DNA of 62,915 nucleotides, taken from IMG/VR virus record IMGVR_UViG_3300033142_001753, positions 1 through 62,915 of that record. One strand, 5' to 3'. A program made the translations under genes and the position numbers. This document shows, piece by piece, positions 39,914 through 49,284 of this stretch; positions within the stretch are counted from its first letter, which is position 1; the number at the start of each line of letters is the position of its first letter. The DNA comes from a virus. The notes under the pieces are model-generated. The model was not told where the DNA came from. It saw only the letters and a list, made by a program, of their open reading frames with translations, and searched no databases.

Positions 39914-42385
39914 TTATATCAATCCTAATTCTATAAGTTCGGAAACATCACAACGCAACGCTTCTAAAAGTTCATCAGTCACTACATTAAAAGAATCTTC
40001 CCCAGGAAATTTATAAACTGCACTCCATCTTGCAACATTAAATATTGGATCTCCGGGGGTTAAAGTTTCTTCGTCCAATTCATAATCAGCTACCTCAGCT
40101 CCTCTAGCAGCGACAAGAAGCCCTTCGCTATCGTTAGACGATCTGTCATCAAGGTAATAAGTTCTGTTAAACAAAGTAGAGTTGAAAGATCCCTCTCCAT
40201 CAACTTGATATTGCAAAACTAATGGCTCATCGAGCGTATTTTTGTTACTTGTTTTTTTACGATTCTGACTACTGTCTATTAATGCAGTTTGAAGACAATC
40301 GGGCGAATAACCTGATATTGAAGTAACACCTGAAAATTCTACCGAATCAACCGGAGTACCCCATAAGTCTACACCCTGGTAAGGTAAAAATGAAGATGCA
40401 GGCAAACCATAATTGCAGCCGTCGATTCCACTCGTGCCCTCTCCCCAGTAACTATCAGCGAAAACCTTATCCTCCGATAAATTTGCATACTCAGGAATTC
40501 CGAAATACCGTTTATTCGTACCATTTATGTCTGACCAATCATAAGAAATCCTTCCCATTTCTTCAAATGCATCGACAAAAATCCTATCCTTTGTAGCACC
40601 AATAAAGGCTACGTTGGGACTACACCAATCTGCATTAAAGCTATCTGCAATTTTTTGTTTTAATTCTTCCGCAATATATCTTAGACACGCTCGGCCACTT
40701 GAGTATTTAGAACAGTGGAGTTCCCATTCCGTATACGCAACACCGTCTACATATACGGTACCACAATTCCCCCAACTGGCCACGCAATACTCAACGTCGC
40801 TACTTTTACCTTGTACAGTTGCAATTTCCCAATCTCTGGAAGTCATCTTAGCTGTTTTCCCGGGCACAAAAATCTCATATATTGTTTCTCTGTGGAATTT
40901 AGTACCCCCTGGTGATCTATAACAGGTTCTACTCCATGTGCCCTGAAATATTTCTGTATAATTCCCTACTTTACCTGAGCATCCGCCTGTACACGGACTC
41001 GCTTGAGCAGCAGAAGGTGCATGACCTAAAGCAGTTAATACTCTAAGACCAGTACCTCCGCAACCAGGCGTGGAACCCATTGGAATTGGACTAGCTGAAG
41101 ACTTTACTACACCACTTTCGATCTCATTATATTCAAGGTTTGCAAATTTCTTTTGCTCAAACCCATCTCCAGTCCAATACCAATGTTGGGTCTCGGTTAC
41201 CTCTTCATAGGTATGATCCTCTTCTGTAGTCCCAACCGATGAGCCTGTTAAATCTACAGTAAACTTAGTTGGGCGTTCATTCCAGGGCACAAAAACTTCT
41301 AACGTCTCTTCATCTAGACTATTTACATCAAGTAACATTTGATACGGAACATCTGCATCTGCTCCGCACATAGGGTCAATGGGAGGATCAAGAGGATTAC
41401 AATCAGGATCGGGCTTCTCATAATACCAAAGACTCTTGAATCCTTTATCGTCGGCTTCCGCTGAATAACAATTAAATGTTTTAATAAGTTCTTTACCTGT
41501 CTTTGAATCAGTTATTTCTTGATACGCTGTACCTGAACCGGGAGAAAAATAATTTCTGACCGCCATATTATCTGTTAAGGTTAAAATTATACCAAAGCAA
41601 TAATGTACAAGTACAGGAACACTTGGGTTAGTATTGTCTAAAACACTATAACAAGAATACCACACCATTTTACGCCCGTCGACATTACAGTAAAATCTGT
41701 TCGGTGGAGTTGGATGTGTCGGAAAGTCATAACCGAAGGGATTAAAAAGAGGCGGCAATGGATAATATCTTGGATCGTCTCCTATTAAATCAGATTGTAC
41801 ATAAGGATATCCTAAAGGATTAAATACCTCAGTAAGAAATTTTTGACCTTCTTGACTCACTTCCTCTTTAACAAGCAAATGTGGTGCTGCTACCCATCGT
41901 TCTTCCTTCTTATTATCATTTTCAACCATAAAGGATTTTGTAAAAGAATGAGTAGCTCTTAAGGTTGTATATGGTATAGCCGACATTCTACCTAATATTT
42001 CGCTCGACGATCCGGCAGAGCTTGCGCTAATTTTTGTGTTCCCTTCACTATTCTTTGTAAAGGTTATCCAATAAAACTTAGTTTCACCATAAAGTCCCCC
42101 TCTCCGAACTTTAGCAAAAAATCTCCCGATTCCCAATAGCTCCTCTTCTATTTCTCTTATCTTCTTAATCGGTTCACTGTATATCTTAACTTCTTTCAGA
42201 TCAAAACAAACACTTGCTTCAACTGTAGTCCTCTGATCGAGTGGCCTCGACCTTACACCCTGCTTAAGATTCCGAAAACTCATCTGATTTTCCAGAATTC
42301 GCATCTGACTTTGAGCAGCACCTATAAAATTCCGGGCGTAATCCTTGTCACCATCCAATGTTATTTTATAGGGTATGGTTGTCAT
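39914..42385 (-). CDS. Virion hypothetical protein, 823 aa
   Basis: Beta-rich protein with many aromatic and cysteine residues (CGGTGLRVLTALG, PCTGGCSGKVGNY), suggesting a receptor-binding or baseplate-hub-like part. No motif lets me name it. It overlaps the 176-aa gene start by 4 bases. About 40 codons of open frame follow its stop in the -1 frame. Confidence 0.5.
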   Translation of the reverse strand: MTTIPYKITLDGDKDYARNFIGAAQSQMRILENQMSFRNLKQGVRSRPLDQRTTVEASVCFDLKEVKIYSEPIKKIREIEEELLGIGRFFAKVRRGGLYGETKFYWITFTKNSEGNTKISASSAGSSSEILGRMSAIPYTTLRATHSFTKSFMVENDNKKEERWVAAPHLLVKEEVSQEGQKFLTEVFNPLGYPYVQSDLIGDDPRYYPLPPLFNPFGYDFPTHPTPPNRFYCNVDGRKMVWYSCYSVLDNTNPSVPVLVHYCFGIILTLTDNMAVRNYFSPGSGTAYQEITDSKTGKELIKTFNCYSAEADDKGFKSLWYYEKPDPDCNPLDPPIDPMCGADADVPYQMLLDVNSLDEETLEVFVPWNERPTKFTVDLTGSSVGTTEEDHTYEEVTETQHWYWTGDGFEQKKFANLEYNEIESGVVKSSASPIPMGSTPGCGGTGLRVLTALGHAPSAAQASPCTGGCSGKVGNYTEIFQGTWSRTCYRSPGGTKFHRETIYEIFVPGKTAKMTSRDWEIATVQGKSSDVEYCVASWGNCGTVYVDGVAYTEWELHCSKYSSGRACLRYIAEELKQKIADSFNADWCSPNVAFIGATKDRIFVDAFEEMGRISYDWSDINGTNKRYFGIPEYANLSEDKVFADSYWGEGTSGIDGCNYGLPASSFLPYQGVDLWGTPVDSVEFSGVTSISGYSPDCLQTALIDSSQNRKKTSNKNTLDEPLVLQYQVDGEGSFNSTLFNRTYYLDDRSSNDSEGLLVAARGAEVADYELDEETLTPGDPIFNVARWSAVYKFPGEDSFNVVTDELLEALRCDVSELIELGLI

Positions 42386-42912
42386 ACCTTGAATCCTCTC
42401 GGCATCACAACAAGCGCAACATCTATAGAATCAATACCAAAGTCACAGCCATTCACATTCGATATTCTAAAAGTTAAATATCTGCCCCTTACATTACGTA
42501 CCCCTGTTATCCTGCGCCACTGTTGGCCGGTCCTCACTGAATCAACAGTCCCGGATACCCAAGATCGGTTATCTCCGAGAGTTACTATAAGGTCTCCTTC
42601 AGCCTCGTATCCGAGGAACATGAATCTTACTTTCTTCGGATTATTGATTCCAAAGTCTGTAACAACAGGCTCGAAATAAGCCCCTATGCCGTCACCGTCG
42701 TCGGTGTCCCCATCAAGTTCATATATGCCGTCTGGGGAGGCCCCCAGGAAGGTATCGCCAAACTTTACCATAGAGTTCATATCATAATCGATATACTGCG
42801 TTGTACCTCCGGGCTGTATGGCATAATCCAGGACATACATATTTGAACTATATGGCACAAAAGAAGCTGTAAAGCTGGCAGTAGGTGTAGGGGCGTATCC
42901 TATAATAGCCAT
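42382..42912 (-). CDS. Virion protein with PTPT motif, 176 aa
   Basis: Starts MAIIGYAPTPTASFTASF, the same A/V-P-x-P-T motif repeated in the 519-aa gene directly upstream (1-base overlap, TAATG). The rest is a beta sandwich-like domain (FMFLGYEAEGDLIVTLGDN). It may have been one polypeptide with the upstream protein once. Function unknown; likely a fiber or decoration component. Confidence 0.55.
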   Translation of the reverse strand: MAIIGYAPTPTASFTASFVPYSSNMYVLDYAIQPGGTTQYIDYDMNSMVKFGDTFLGASPDGIYELDGDTDDGDGIGAYFEPVVTDFGINNPKKVRFMFLGYEAEGDLIVTLGDNRSWVSGTVDSVRTGQQWRRITGVRNVRGRYLTFRISNVNGCDFGIDSIDVALVVMPRGFKV

Positions 42913-44471
42913 TATCTTATCTCACCTCTAATATGTCTCAGAATTGAACTCGTTAAGCCACTGACACAAGATATCATGGTCGGAGTCGGGACTGTTCCTG
43001 CCAGGGTTATGGTATCATTTTTTAGAGATGCATAAAAACGCACCAAGTCACCGGGTATCGGAGCATTCCCCGCCAATTTAACAACTTGCCCCGTCAGTGC
43101 TATCATTACACAGGTGGGGCATGGTGCCCTGCCAAGGATATTAGCAACATTACCTACAGTAATACTAAATAATCCGGTCGGGGCTGGGACAGTAGCCGAG
43201 ATAACTGCGATATTCTCTGTGTCACCTACGCAGGTGATAGTGGGGACCGGTACCTTGCCATATATAGTGGTGAGGTGATGAGTATCAGCCGTCATGATAC
43301 AGGTCGGTACAGGGACCCCGGCTTTTCGAGATATGGTAGCAATGTCACTAAGACTGAGACCTACCCTCATCAAGCAGGTTGGGCACGGAGCGTTTGCTGC
43401 CAATGACGGATTCCTGCCATGGTAAGCGGTGCAGGTAAAGTCTGGAACCGGGCTACTGCCTACTAAATTTTTGCCTATGGTAAAACTTGCTGTTGGTGTG
43501 GGGGATACAGCGTCTATCCTGGCATACCTGAAAACAGCCGACATTGCACATGTCGGGGTGGGAGCGTAAGCGCTTATTTGAGCATAATTAAAACAATGAT
43601 CACAGGTGAAACCGCTAACTGCCGAGAGTGCAGAGCCGGATATTTCAACCTGGATATTGGCTTGTCCGGTGGCCGTAGCGGTAAGCGCACCTGCAATAAT
43701 TTCCTGTTGGATACCTGCGCTTGATAGTGATGCTACAGCAGAAAAGGCTTCATCTAAACCGATGTACCCTGGTTGTAATACACCTACAGATAAAATATTT
43801 TCGGTTTCGTAAGGATCGAAAATTCTCGGAAGCTCAATAGCACTAAATCCGACCGGTGGAGAATATATTTGATCGCTTGACTTAAATCTACCTGTAATAA
43901 CAGGAGAATAAGAAGCGCCAAAGGCTGGGGCAAAAGAACCGGATATACCCGTAAAAGCAGGACTTGTCCCTAACTCAGGATCACCGGATGCTTGCCATAC
44001 ATTATTTACAGCCCACCAGATTTTGCCATTATCAAGGTCGAGAGCTACCCCTACTGTATCGCCCTGACCATGTGAATTCCCGTACGAATACTGATTGTTC
44101 TTATACCATACGTCCCCATCTTCTTCAAATCCATAGCTATGAACGCCTGACGAACGACCGGGCGGTCTCGGTACACCATCAATCTCAGATATTCCTATGT
44201 TGTGAACATAGGGAGAACTGTCTGAATCAATCTTTATTTCCCAATACCACTTTCCTTTAGATACAAACCTATTCGAGCGCGCCGATCCTTCTGTATCAGA
44301 AGAATAGCTCAAGGTTAAATTCCCATTAGATAAAACAACATTGACGTTGTATGTATCTAAGGGATTCCAGGTAACAAGATCAGGACTATTGACAGAGAGC
44401 AATTCTACCCTAAAAGAGGCATCAATACTCCCCGCTGTACTAAAAGGTGATAGACATATTACTTCAGCCAC
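42912..44471 (-). CDS. SPRY-domain virion protein with PxPT repeats, 519 aa
   Basis: Residues ~40-190 form a SPRY/B30.2-like domain: SNRFVSKGKWYWEIKI, VGVALDLDNGKIWWAVNN, FAPAFGASYS. In phages this domain occurs on fibers and binds ligands. Residues ~300-500 hold at least ten loose repeats of ~20-30 residues centred on (A/V)PxPT followed by C or A and M/F (APTPTCAMSAV, APCPTCLMRVG, VPVPTCIMTAD). A repeated adhesive stalk is the likely role. Confidence 0.65.
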   Translation of the reverse strand: MAEVICLSPFSTAGSIDASFRVELLSVNSPDLVTWNPLDTYNVNVVLSNGNLTLSYSSDTEGSARSNRFVSKGKWYWEIKIDSDSSPYVHNIGISEIDGVPRPPGRSSGVHSYGFEEDGDVWYKNNQYSYGNSHGQGDTVGVALDLDNGKIWWAVNNVWQASGDPELGTSPAFTGISGSFAPAFGASYSPVITGRFKSSDQIYSPPVGFSAIELPRIFDPYETENILSVGVLQPGYIGLDEAFSAVASLSSAGIQQEIIAGALTATATGQANIQVEISGSALSAVSGFTCDHCFNYAQISAYAPTPTCAMSAVFRYARIDAVSPTPTASFTIGKNLVGSSPVPDFTCTAYHGRNPSLAANAPCPTCLMRVGLSLSDIATISRKAGVPVPTCIMTADTHHLTTIYGKVPVPTITCVGDTENIAVISATVPAPTGLFSITVGNVANILGRAPCPTCVMIALTGQVVKLAGNAPIPGDLVRFYASLKNDTITLAGTVPTPTMISCVSGLTSSILRHIRGEIR

Positions 44472-44494
44472 TTCTTAATCTCCGTCAGCCTCAG

Positions 44495-45331
44495 TTAGGT
44501 ATTGTCTATTTCGATATCCTTGATTACAAAGGCACTCGCATCGGGTATAGTGTAATCCTCTCCATAATCTATACATCCGATTACCGTCGCTATTTGCTTA
44601 ATGGAGAAATTATCAAAATCTCCGGCGGCGGCAGCTCCGGTTTTTGAATAGATCCTTAGCTCATCGGTTGTGGCATAAGCTTCATCGGCAACGAAGTCAA
44701 TGTATTGATCTGTACCCACCACTGCATCGCCTAAAACCTGGAGAGCTACACCATTTAGCTTGAATTCATACCCAGCTTCTGTCTGGGCATAATCATACTG
44801 CAACCTATACCGCCCACCTGAAATCAAGGCAGTCCCGATATCAGTGAAGGTAATCGCACAATATTGCCCCACGACAGTTGCAACTAGACTCAGGTCAGTG
44901 GTTTCGTCGAACGATCCGCCTAAATCAACATTTGCCCAGTGACTTGTACCAGCGGTAAAAGTTCGGTCTTCAGCTGTAGTAAAAAACTCAACATCATCGA
45001 GAGCTGAGAAATCCACTATACAGGCCGCACCGGTTGGGCCTATACCCCCAGCCGTAGCCGTCCATGAAGGATCATCGCAGACAAAATGTCCTTTATCGTT
45101 GCCGTCGTCTTCTGTTAAAACCGGAGTTGTCAAGGTTTCATCATTTTTGGTGTACCCTCCCGCTGTAGCGAGCTGGTGATCGTCTATGTCGGCGAGAGTG
45201 GCATGGGCATCCTTATCAAAAGCAAAGGTATCGTCCATCAATATAATTTTCAAGTCATCAGCCGAGAGGTCAATTTTTTTCCTCATCAACTGATACTTGT
45301 AGTGATTTGAGAGTGTTAATACAACAGCCAT
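44495..45331 (-). CDS. Virion structural protein, 278 aa
   Basis: The N-terminal half (LSNHYKYQLMRKKIDLSADD, KIILMDDTFAFDKDAHATL, GGIGPTGAACIV) matches a widespread phage structural family of unknown exact role. The middle (residues ~115-250) is an inserted beta domain and the last residues (ASAFVIKDIEI) return to the family ending. Thus the middle looks like an insertion into a common scaffold. Confidence 0.6.
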   Translation of the reverse strand: MAVVLTLSNHYKYQLMRKKIDLSADDLKIILMDDTFAFDKDAHATLADIDDHQLATAGGYTKNDETLTTPVLTEDDGNDKGHFVCDDPSWTATAGGIGPTGAACIVDFSALDDVEFFTTAEDRTFTAGTSHWANVDLGGSFDETTDLSLVATVVGQYCAITFTDIGTALISGGRYRLQYDYAQTEAGYEFKLNGVALQVLGDAVVGTDQYIDFVADEAYATTDELRIYSKTGAAAAGDFDNFSIKQIATVIGCIDYGEDYTIPDASAFVIKDIEIDNT

Positions 45332-45340
45332 AATACCTCC

Positions 45341-46069
45341 TTATGCGCTCTCAGCCAATGGAATATCAACCTCATCAATGGTGGTAGTCCCGCCATCAGT
45401 AATGGACGTATTCGCCATATTCATTTGTGATCCCGATGTTGCAATAGCTCCATCAATACGAGCTTTTTCAGTGCTTGCTCCGGTAGTCATGTCGTTAGCG
45501 TAAATCCTAAAATGACCAGCGGTACCAGTTGCACCAGCCTTTCCAGACCACACTTCTCCAAGTGCAGCATGGAGCTCGGCGTCTGCAACCTGACCAAAAT
45601 TGATACCGTTGGTGGCCTCGGTAGCCACAAAGTCTCCACTTGATTCAGTAATCTGAATAAGCTCTGATCCAGTCTCTGCGTCATCAGCGCTGGTTGGCTG
45701 AGTTCCGGTACGAATTGTCATGGTACCATTCCGAAACTGGTCAACAAGAGATCCACCGCGAGCTGAACCGAGATTTATTGGAGTACCTGCAACCTGTCCA
45801 GTTGTGAAACTTCCAGCAGGCAGTGTAATCACAGTATCTGTTACAGCAATAGCCTCATAGGTACCATCGTCGTCACCGTCAGTGGCGAGCGCTACAGTAA
45901 TCATGTCACCAACTTCAAAGACACTAAGACCGGCGGCTAAGGTGATAGAATCAGGGCCGTCGCCGCCTTCTACAAGCGCTATCCCAGCCGCACTATAAAG
46001 CAGGGCATTACACTCAGCCTTCTTCCCTAGCATATCATTTCGTACTTTAGTTGAAAATCTAAAAGCCAT
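45341..46069 (-). CDS. Virion structural protein, 242 aa
   Basis: MAFRFSTKVRNDMLG start, DQFRNGTMTIRTGTQPTSAD, SELIQI and C-terminal strands are typical of phage structural proteins found between adaptor and fiber genes. Residues ~30-105 hold an extra beta domain (SVFEVGDMITVALATDG). Exact role unknown. It precedes the 278-aa gene by 9 bases. Confidence 0.6.
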   Translation of the reverse strand: MAFRFSTKVRNDMLGKKAECNALLYSAAGIALVEGGDGPDSITLAAGLSVFEVGDMITVALATDGDDDGTYEAIAVTDTVITLPAGSFTTGQVAGTPINLGSARGGSLVDQFRNGTMTIRTGTQPTSADDAETGSELIQITESSGDFVATEATNGINFGQVADAELHAALGEVWSGKAGATGTAGHFRIYANDMTTGASTEKARIDGAIATSGSQMNMANTSITDGGTTTIDEVDIPLAESA

Positions 46070-46079
46070 AATTTACTCC

Positions 46080-46991
46080 TTATTCTATGGTATGTATAAA
46101 ATTTAGACCCCTCAAGAGAGACCTGCCTATGGTCCCCTGGGGATAAACTACTTTCTTCTTGTTGAGGTTTACGACGAGCCCACCAGGACATCCGGCCATC
46201 GCACCCTCGGTGGTAGTCCACAAGGCACATGGCGCGCTTATCTGAAATCCAGGTACATCAGATCCGCTGACATAATCTATTGCATCAGACCACTCCAGGG
46301 CTGGGAAGTTTGTTACCTTTTCCTGTGTAAATTCATGTGGTACTAGGCCAGCTAAAAGGTAAATTTCTCTTTCAGTTGACACATAGAGTCCGTCGCTTAC
46401 CGGCTTTACCATCCGAATATTAGTGCCATACTGCACAAAGTTCCTGGCCATATCAAACCAGTCCATAGCCCCTAACTCTGACCACCACAATATAGGGCCT
46501 TTGGCAATATAGGCCCGGCCACCATGGTAGGCCAGGTGATTCCCTGCGAATGGACCTGTAAAAGTCCTCTGCGTCGTTGGCCCCACATATGCAGTAGTCT
46601 TTTCCCATGAATACCTTATGCCACCCTCGACGAAGCCCAGGTCCTGGTTATTGGTATAATAAATACGATCCTCGATCTGAGTATAAGCCATGGAGTTGTT
46701 ATTCGATAGCCCACACAACAGGCGATAACTGAAATCTGTTTCGAGAAGGTAGAGCTTGGAGTCATGTACAAAAACGCCATCCCCACCATCGCAGAAAAGG
46801 CTATGAGATGCCAGGGCAATCTTTAGAGTTTTACCTGTTCTCCTATTTATTCTCCCAGATGGAGACAGGCTTACGTTTACAGCGACCGCAAGATCGGAGA
46901 TCCCAGACTTCGAACTATAATTTATCCGAGTCGGATCATCTACGGTATTGAGTCCGGTAGATCCTCTCAGGAGTGGTTTGCTTTTTGCCAT
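46080..46991 (-). CDS. Probable beta-propeller-like virion protein, 303 aa
   Basis: Regular repeats of strands with Y and W (YLLETDFSYRLLCG, RIYYTNNQDLGF, GPILWWSELGAMDWFDMA, GLYVSTEREIYLLAG) suggest a propeller. The start GSTGLNTVDDPTRINY and a Gly-Arg-rich strand (GRINRRTGKTL) match a phage structural family next to the head-tail adaptor. Overlaps the stop of the 50-aa gene by one base. Confidence 0.55.
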   Translation of the reverse strand: MAKSKPLLRGSTGLNTVDDPTRINYSSKSGISDLAVAVNVSLSPSGRINRRTGKTLKIALASHSLFCDGGDGVFVHDSKLYLLETDFSYRLLCGLSNNNSMAYTQIEDRIYYTNNQDLGFVEGGIRYSWEKTTAYVGPTTQRTFTGPFAGNHLAYHGGRAYIAKGPILWWSELGAMDWFDMARNFVQYGTNIRMVKPVSDGLYVSTEREIYLLAGLVPHEFTQEKVTNFPALEWSDAIDYVSGSDVPGFQISAPCALWTTTEGAMAGCPGGLVVNLNKKKVVYPQGTIGRSLLRGLNFIHTIE

Positions 46992-47143
46992 TAGTAATTT
47001 AGGGCATCATCGAGAGCCTTTCTGCGCTTCGACATAGCAGAGGCATCTTTCTCAAACATACTGCCCCAGAAGCTCTTCTTCTTTTTGGCCTTTGGTTTGT
47101 TTAGCCCGCCTCTCTTTTTCTCTGCTAACTTTTCATTTTTCAT
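46991..47143 (-). CDS. Small basic virion-operon protein, 50 aa
   Basis: ATG 47141-47143, stop TAA 46991-46993. Highly basic (KKRGGLNKPKAKKKKSFWGS) with a short helix. Abuts the adaptor gene stop and overlaps the next start by 1 base. Might be a minor capsid DNA-binding peptide; unproven. Confidence 0.5.
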   Translation of the reverse strand: MKNEKLAEKKRGGLNKPKAKKKKSFWGSMFEKDASAMSKRRKALDDALNY

Positions 47144-47839
47144 TTAATATCCTATATGGCAATCACTGTTGTCGTCTGAACCATAATATTCTGGCTCGGC
47201 ATCTGTACCAATAAAATCAATGAGATCTATCATAGCTGTATAGAATTTGTCTGTATGATATTTTGTTCCCGTACCGTGGGCCTCCGCGCCATCCTCTAAA
47301 CCTTCCCCAAATATTTCCTTGCATACCCAGTGTTTGATGAGTCTAAGCTGCAGGTGATCTGGTATCCCATCAGGCTCATCGTCGGCGGCGGTAATCTCTG
47401 TAGGCTTTCCATAATACGATATCAAAAGATCCTCTGCGGCAAGCGGTATGCCTTGGTAGTAAAGCTTTTTGCCTTTGACGCATACGCTCACTACCGATCC
47501 TTTCTCAGTCAAGTCCCTCTTGTAACAATGATTCAGGAACAGCATGAAGCTGTAATAGTTGCCGCCGTCAGGCGGCAAGATACGGTCCCCTGAAGAATCC
47601 ACTACATAAAAAAGACCGCGTTGGTAATTCTCCGGAAGATCCACATAGGCATCAGATGTAGTCGAGACGGTAGCAGTTAGATACATGTCTGGTAGAGGTG
47701 GACTCGTGCATCCGTCCGGCATCCGGATACCGCCCGCTATGTTATTGACAGCATCGTTTATTCGAGCGATTAAATCTTCATAGGAATCGTCTTGCACGAC
47801 ACTCTGTATAGCTGCGGTGAGTTGAGAGAGAGTAGCCAT
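47144..47839 (-). CDS. Head-tail adaptor-like protein, 231 aa
   Basis: AIQSVVQDDSYEDLIARIND at the N-terminus, ATVSTTSDAYVDLPENYQRG, LYYQGIPLAAEDLLISYYGKP, then a helical C-terminal half. This is the pattern of the phage adaptor family (gp4/DUF6682 type) that lies under the portal in short-tailed phages. Position between capsid and fiber genes agrees. Overlap of 1 base with the glycyl-radical gene. Confidence 0.6.
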   Translation of the reverse strand: MATLSQLTAAIQSVVQDDSYEDLIARINDAVNNIAGGIRMPDGCTSPPLPDMYLTATVSTTSDAYVDLPENYQRGLFYVVDSSGDRILPPDGGNYYSFMLFLNHCYKRDLTEKGSVVSVCVKGKKLYYQGIPLAAEDLLISYYGKPTEITAADDEPDGIPDHLQLRLIKHWVCKEIFGEGLEDGAEAHGTGTKYHTDKFYTAMIDLIDFIGTDAEPEYYGSDDNSDCHIGY

Positions 47840-48192
47840 TATACCTCAAAAGTCTTACGCATTTTGTATTCCTCACGCTTGCCCTCGTTCCAGTCAGAGA
47901 CTGGACGAAGATATCCAACTACCCTGGAATAGGTGTCACATGGCCGATAATTTTGCAAGGTTGGATTTTCTTTAAAGCAAGCATCGCACTTCAGAAAAAA
48001 ACTCTTGTCTGCTTCGGTCGCCCCTGTCTGAGCATTATACAAGGCCCCTCCGCTTATAGTTACCTTGCCCTCTCGATCCATGTCCATCTTAATAACAACA
48101 AGCTTCCCGCAATCATGGCATAGGCCCTTAAAACCAATACGGGGTCCGGGAGACTCATTAAAAAATTTCTGTAGGTCTTCTGCTACAAACAT
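47839..48192 (-). CDS. Stand-alone NrdD-like zinc and glycyl-radical domain, 117 aa
   Basis: Two CxxC knuckles (C25/C28 and C69/C72) are followed by TYSRVVGYLRPVSDWNEGKR, the C-terminal glycyl-radical loop of class III (anaerobic) ribonucleotide reductase; Gly93 would be the radical site. Host NrdD is 600-700 aa, and here only the zinc plus radical end is present. No reductase barrel and no activase (NrdG) are seen in the window. It may replace damaged host NrdD ends, as GrcA-like spare parts do, or be a structural reuse. The virion location, between adaptor and tRNA-Met, is unexpected. Confidence 0.7.
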   Translation of the reverse strand: MFVAEDLQKFFNESPGPRIGFKGLCHDCGKLVVIKMDMDREGKVTISGGALYNAQTGATEADKSFFLKCDACFKENPTLQNYRPCDTYSRVVGYLRPVSDWNEGKREEYKMRKTFEV

Positions 48193-48358
48193 GCCTCTCC
48201 TTTAAAACAGATACCTCATCTCTAATCTCGGCTCCTGCAGCCAGCCTTGCTGCTTTGAGACGCAAGACCAACCTTTTCCTTATCACCATGGATAGGAGGC
48301 ATGGGAGGCACAAGCAAAAAAATATCCTTAAATCTAAACATAATCCACCTTGGTAGGG

Positions 48359-48429
48359 TGCGGAGGTGAGAATCGAACCCACGATTACCGGAATATGAAC
48401 CCGGTGCCTTACCCCTTGGCTACTCCGCA
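48359..48429 (-). tRNA. tRNA-Met (CAU)
   Basis: 71 nt on the minus strand: acceptor TGCGGAG/CTCCGCA (7 bp), D arm GCC...GGC, anticodon arm CCGGG-TTCATAT-TCCGG with anticodon CAT, variable TAATC, T arm GTGGG-TTCGATT-CTCAC. Elongator Met or, if modified, Ile2 specificity cannot be told. No CCA is encoded; C, not A, is at the discriminator position. Confidence 0.85.
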
Positions 48430-48440
48430 AACTGTATGCT

Positions 48441-48469
48441 CCCCCTCGTCCATTACTTCACGAAGGGGG
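48441..48469 (-). other. Stem-loop after the 129-aa gene
   Basis: Arms CCCCCTCGT (48441-48449) and ACGAAGGGGG (48460-48469) pair with one bulge; no T-run follows on the minus strand, so an mRNA-processing or stability hairpin rather than a classic terminator. It lies between the 129-aa gene and the tRNA. Confidence 0.5.
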
Positions 48470-48479
48470 GCGAACTTTA

Positions 48480-48869
48480 CTATGCTTCTGAAGCAGTCTG
48501 CTCGACGTATGCCGAGTCATCGAACTCGATCACGATAACTACCGTCGCTGCCCCACCATGTAGGGTAGCATCATCCGTAAGCTTCAGGACCTTGCTTGTT
48601 GCAGTATCGGAATCAGGGTCAAAGATCAGGGCCTTGTTTGTGCTGTCCGGCACTCCAGTAACCACGACTCCAGCGGCAGCATTACCAGTTGGTGCAGTAA
48701 CCAAGTTGACTGTATCACCGGCCCTCCCTACTATAATAGTCCCTGTATCTACCATAGTGGCATCGCTGACAACCTTTACTGAATTCACGTTCCCACGGCA
48801 AGGGACTGGAATGTATGTAACTTCCGAGCCTCCGCCGTCGAGTTCTCTTGTAACAGTTATTGTCTTCAT
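48480..48869 (-). CDS. Virion decoration-type protein, paralogue 1, 129 aa
   Basis: Beta-rich small protein with PCRGNVNSVK, TNKALIFDPDSDTA and a YVEQTASEA end, all shared with the next gene upstream (48883-49266); clear tandem duplicates with about half identical residues. Position after the capsid gene and the strand-rich, glycine/threonine composition suit a capsid decoration or fiber protein. Confidence 0.6.
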   Translation of the reverse strand: MKTITVTRELDGGGSEVTYIPVPCRGNVNSVKVVSDATMVDTGTIIVGRAGDTVNLVTAPTGNAAAGVVVTGVPDSTNKALIFDPDSDTATSKVLKLTDDATLHGGAATVVIVIEFDDSAYVEQTASEA

Positions 48870-48882
48870 TTTATCCTCTCTA

Positions 48883-49266
48883 TTATGCCTCTGAAGCAGC
48901 CTGCTCTACATAGGCACCATCGTCATATTCAACGAGTAGCACCATGGTCCCAGCGGTATCAACCGTATTGGGGATAGATATCTTTAGCACCTTGTTGGCT
49001 GCCGTATCTGAGTCAGGGTCAAAGATCAGGGCCTTGTTTGTGGTATCTGGTACACCGTCTACAATATTACCAGCGGCCAGGGCATCTGTTGGAGTCACCA
49101 GGTTAACGGCGGTTACCCCCCTACCGATAGTAATAGTCTCGTCTGCGTCCATCTCGGCGTCGTATACAGCTTTCACAGAATTCACATTCCCTCTACATGG
49201 AACAGGGGAATAGAAAACCTGTGTAGTAGTCGCGGCAACCTCAAGGACTATGTATAAATCCTTCAT
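48883..49266 (-). CDS. Virion decoration-type protein, paralogue 2, 127 aa
   Basis: Shares SPVPCRGNVNSVKAVYDAEM, TNKALIFDPDSDTAANKV and YVEQAASEA with the 129-aa gene downstream, so the two arose by duplication. AAGGAGTAATATATATG gives a strong ribosome site. It lies directly below the hairpin at 49285-49309. Confidence 0.6.
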   Translation of the reverse strand: MKDLYIVLEVAATTTQVFYSPVPCRGNVNSVKAVYDAEMDADETITIGRGVTAVNLVTPTDALAAGNIVDGVPDTTNKALIFDPDSDTAANKVLKISIPNTVDTAGTMVLLVEYDDGAYVEQAASEA

Positions 49267-49284
49267 ATATATTACTCCTTACAA

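Noticed and set aside
48158-48430. 90-codon minus frame over the tRNA-Met
   Set aside because: It runs through the tRNA; the rest overlaps the NrdD-like start. Short alternatives near 48200-48340 are not convincing either.
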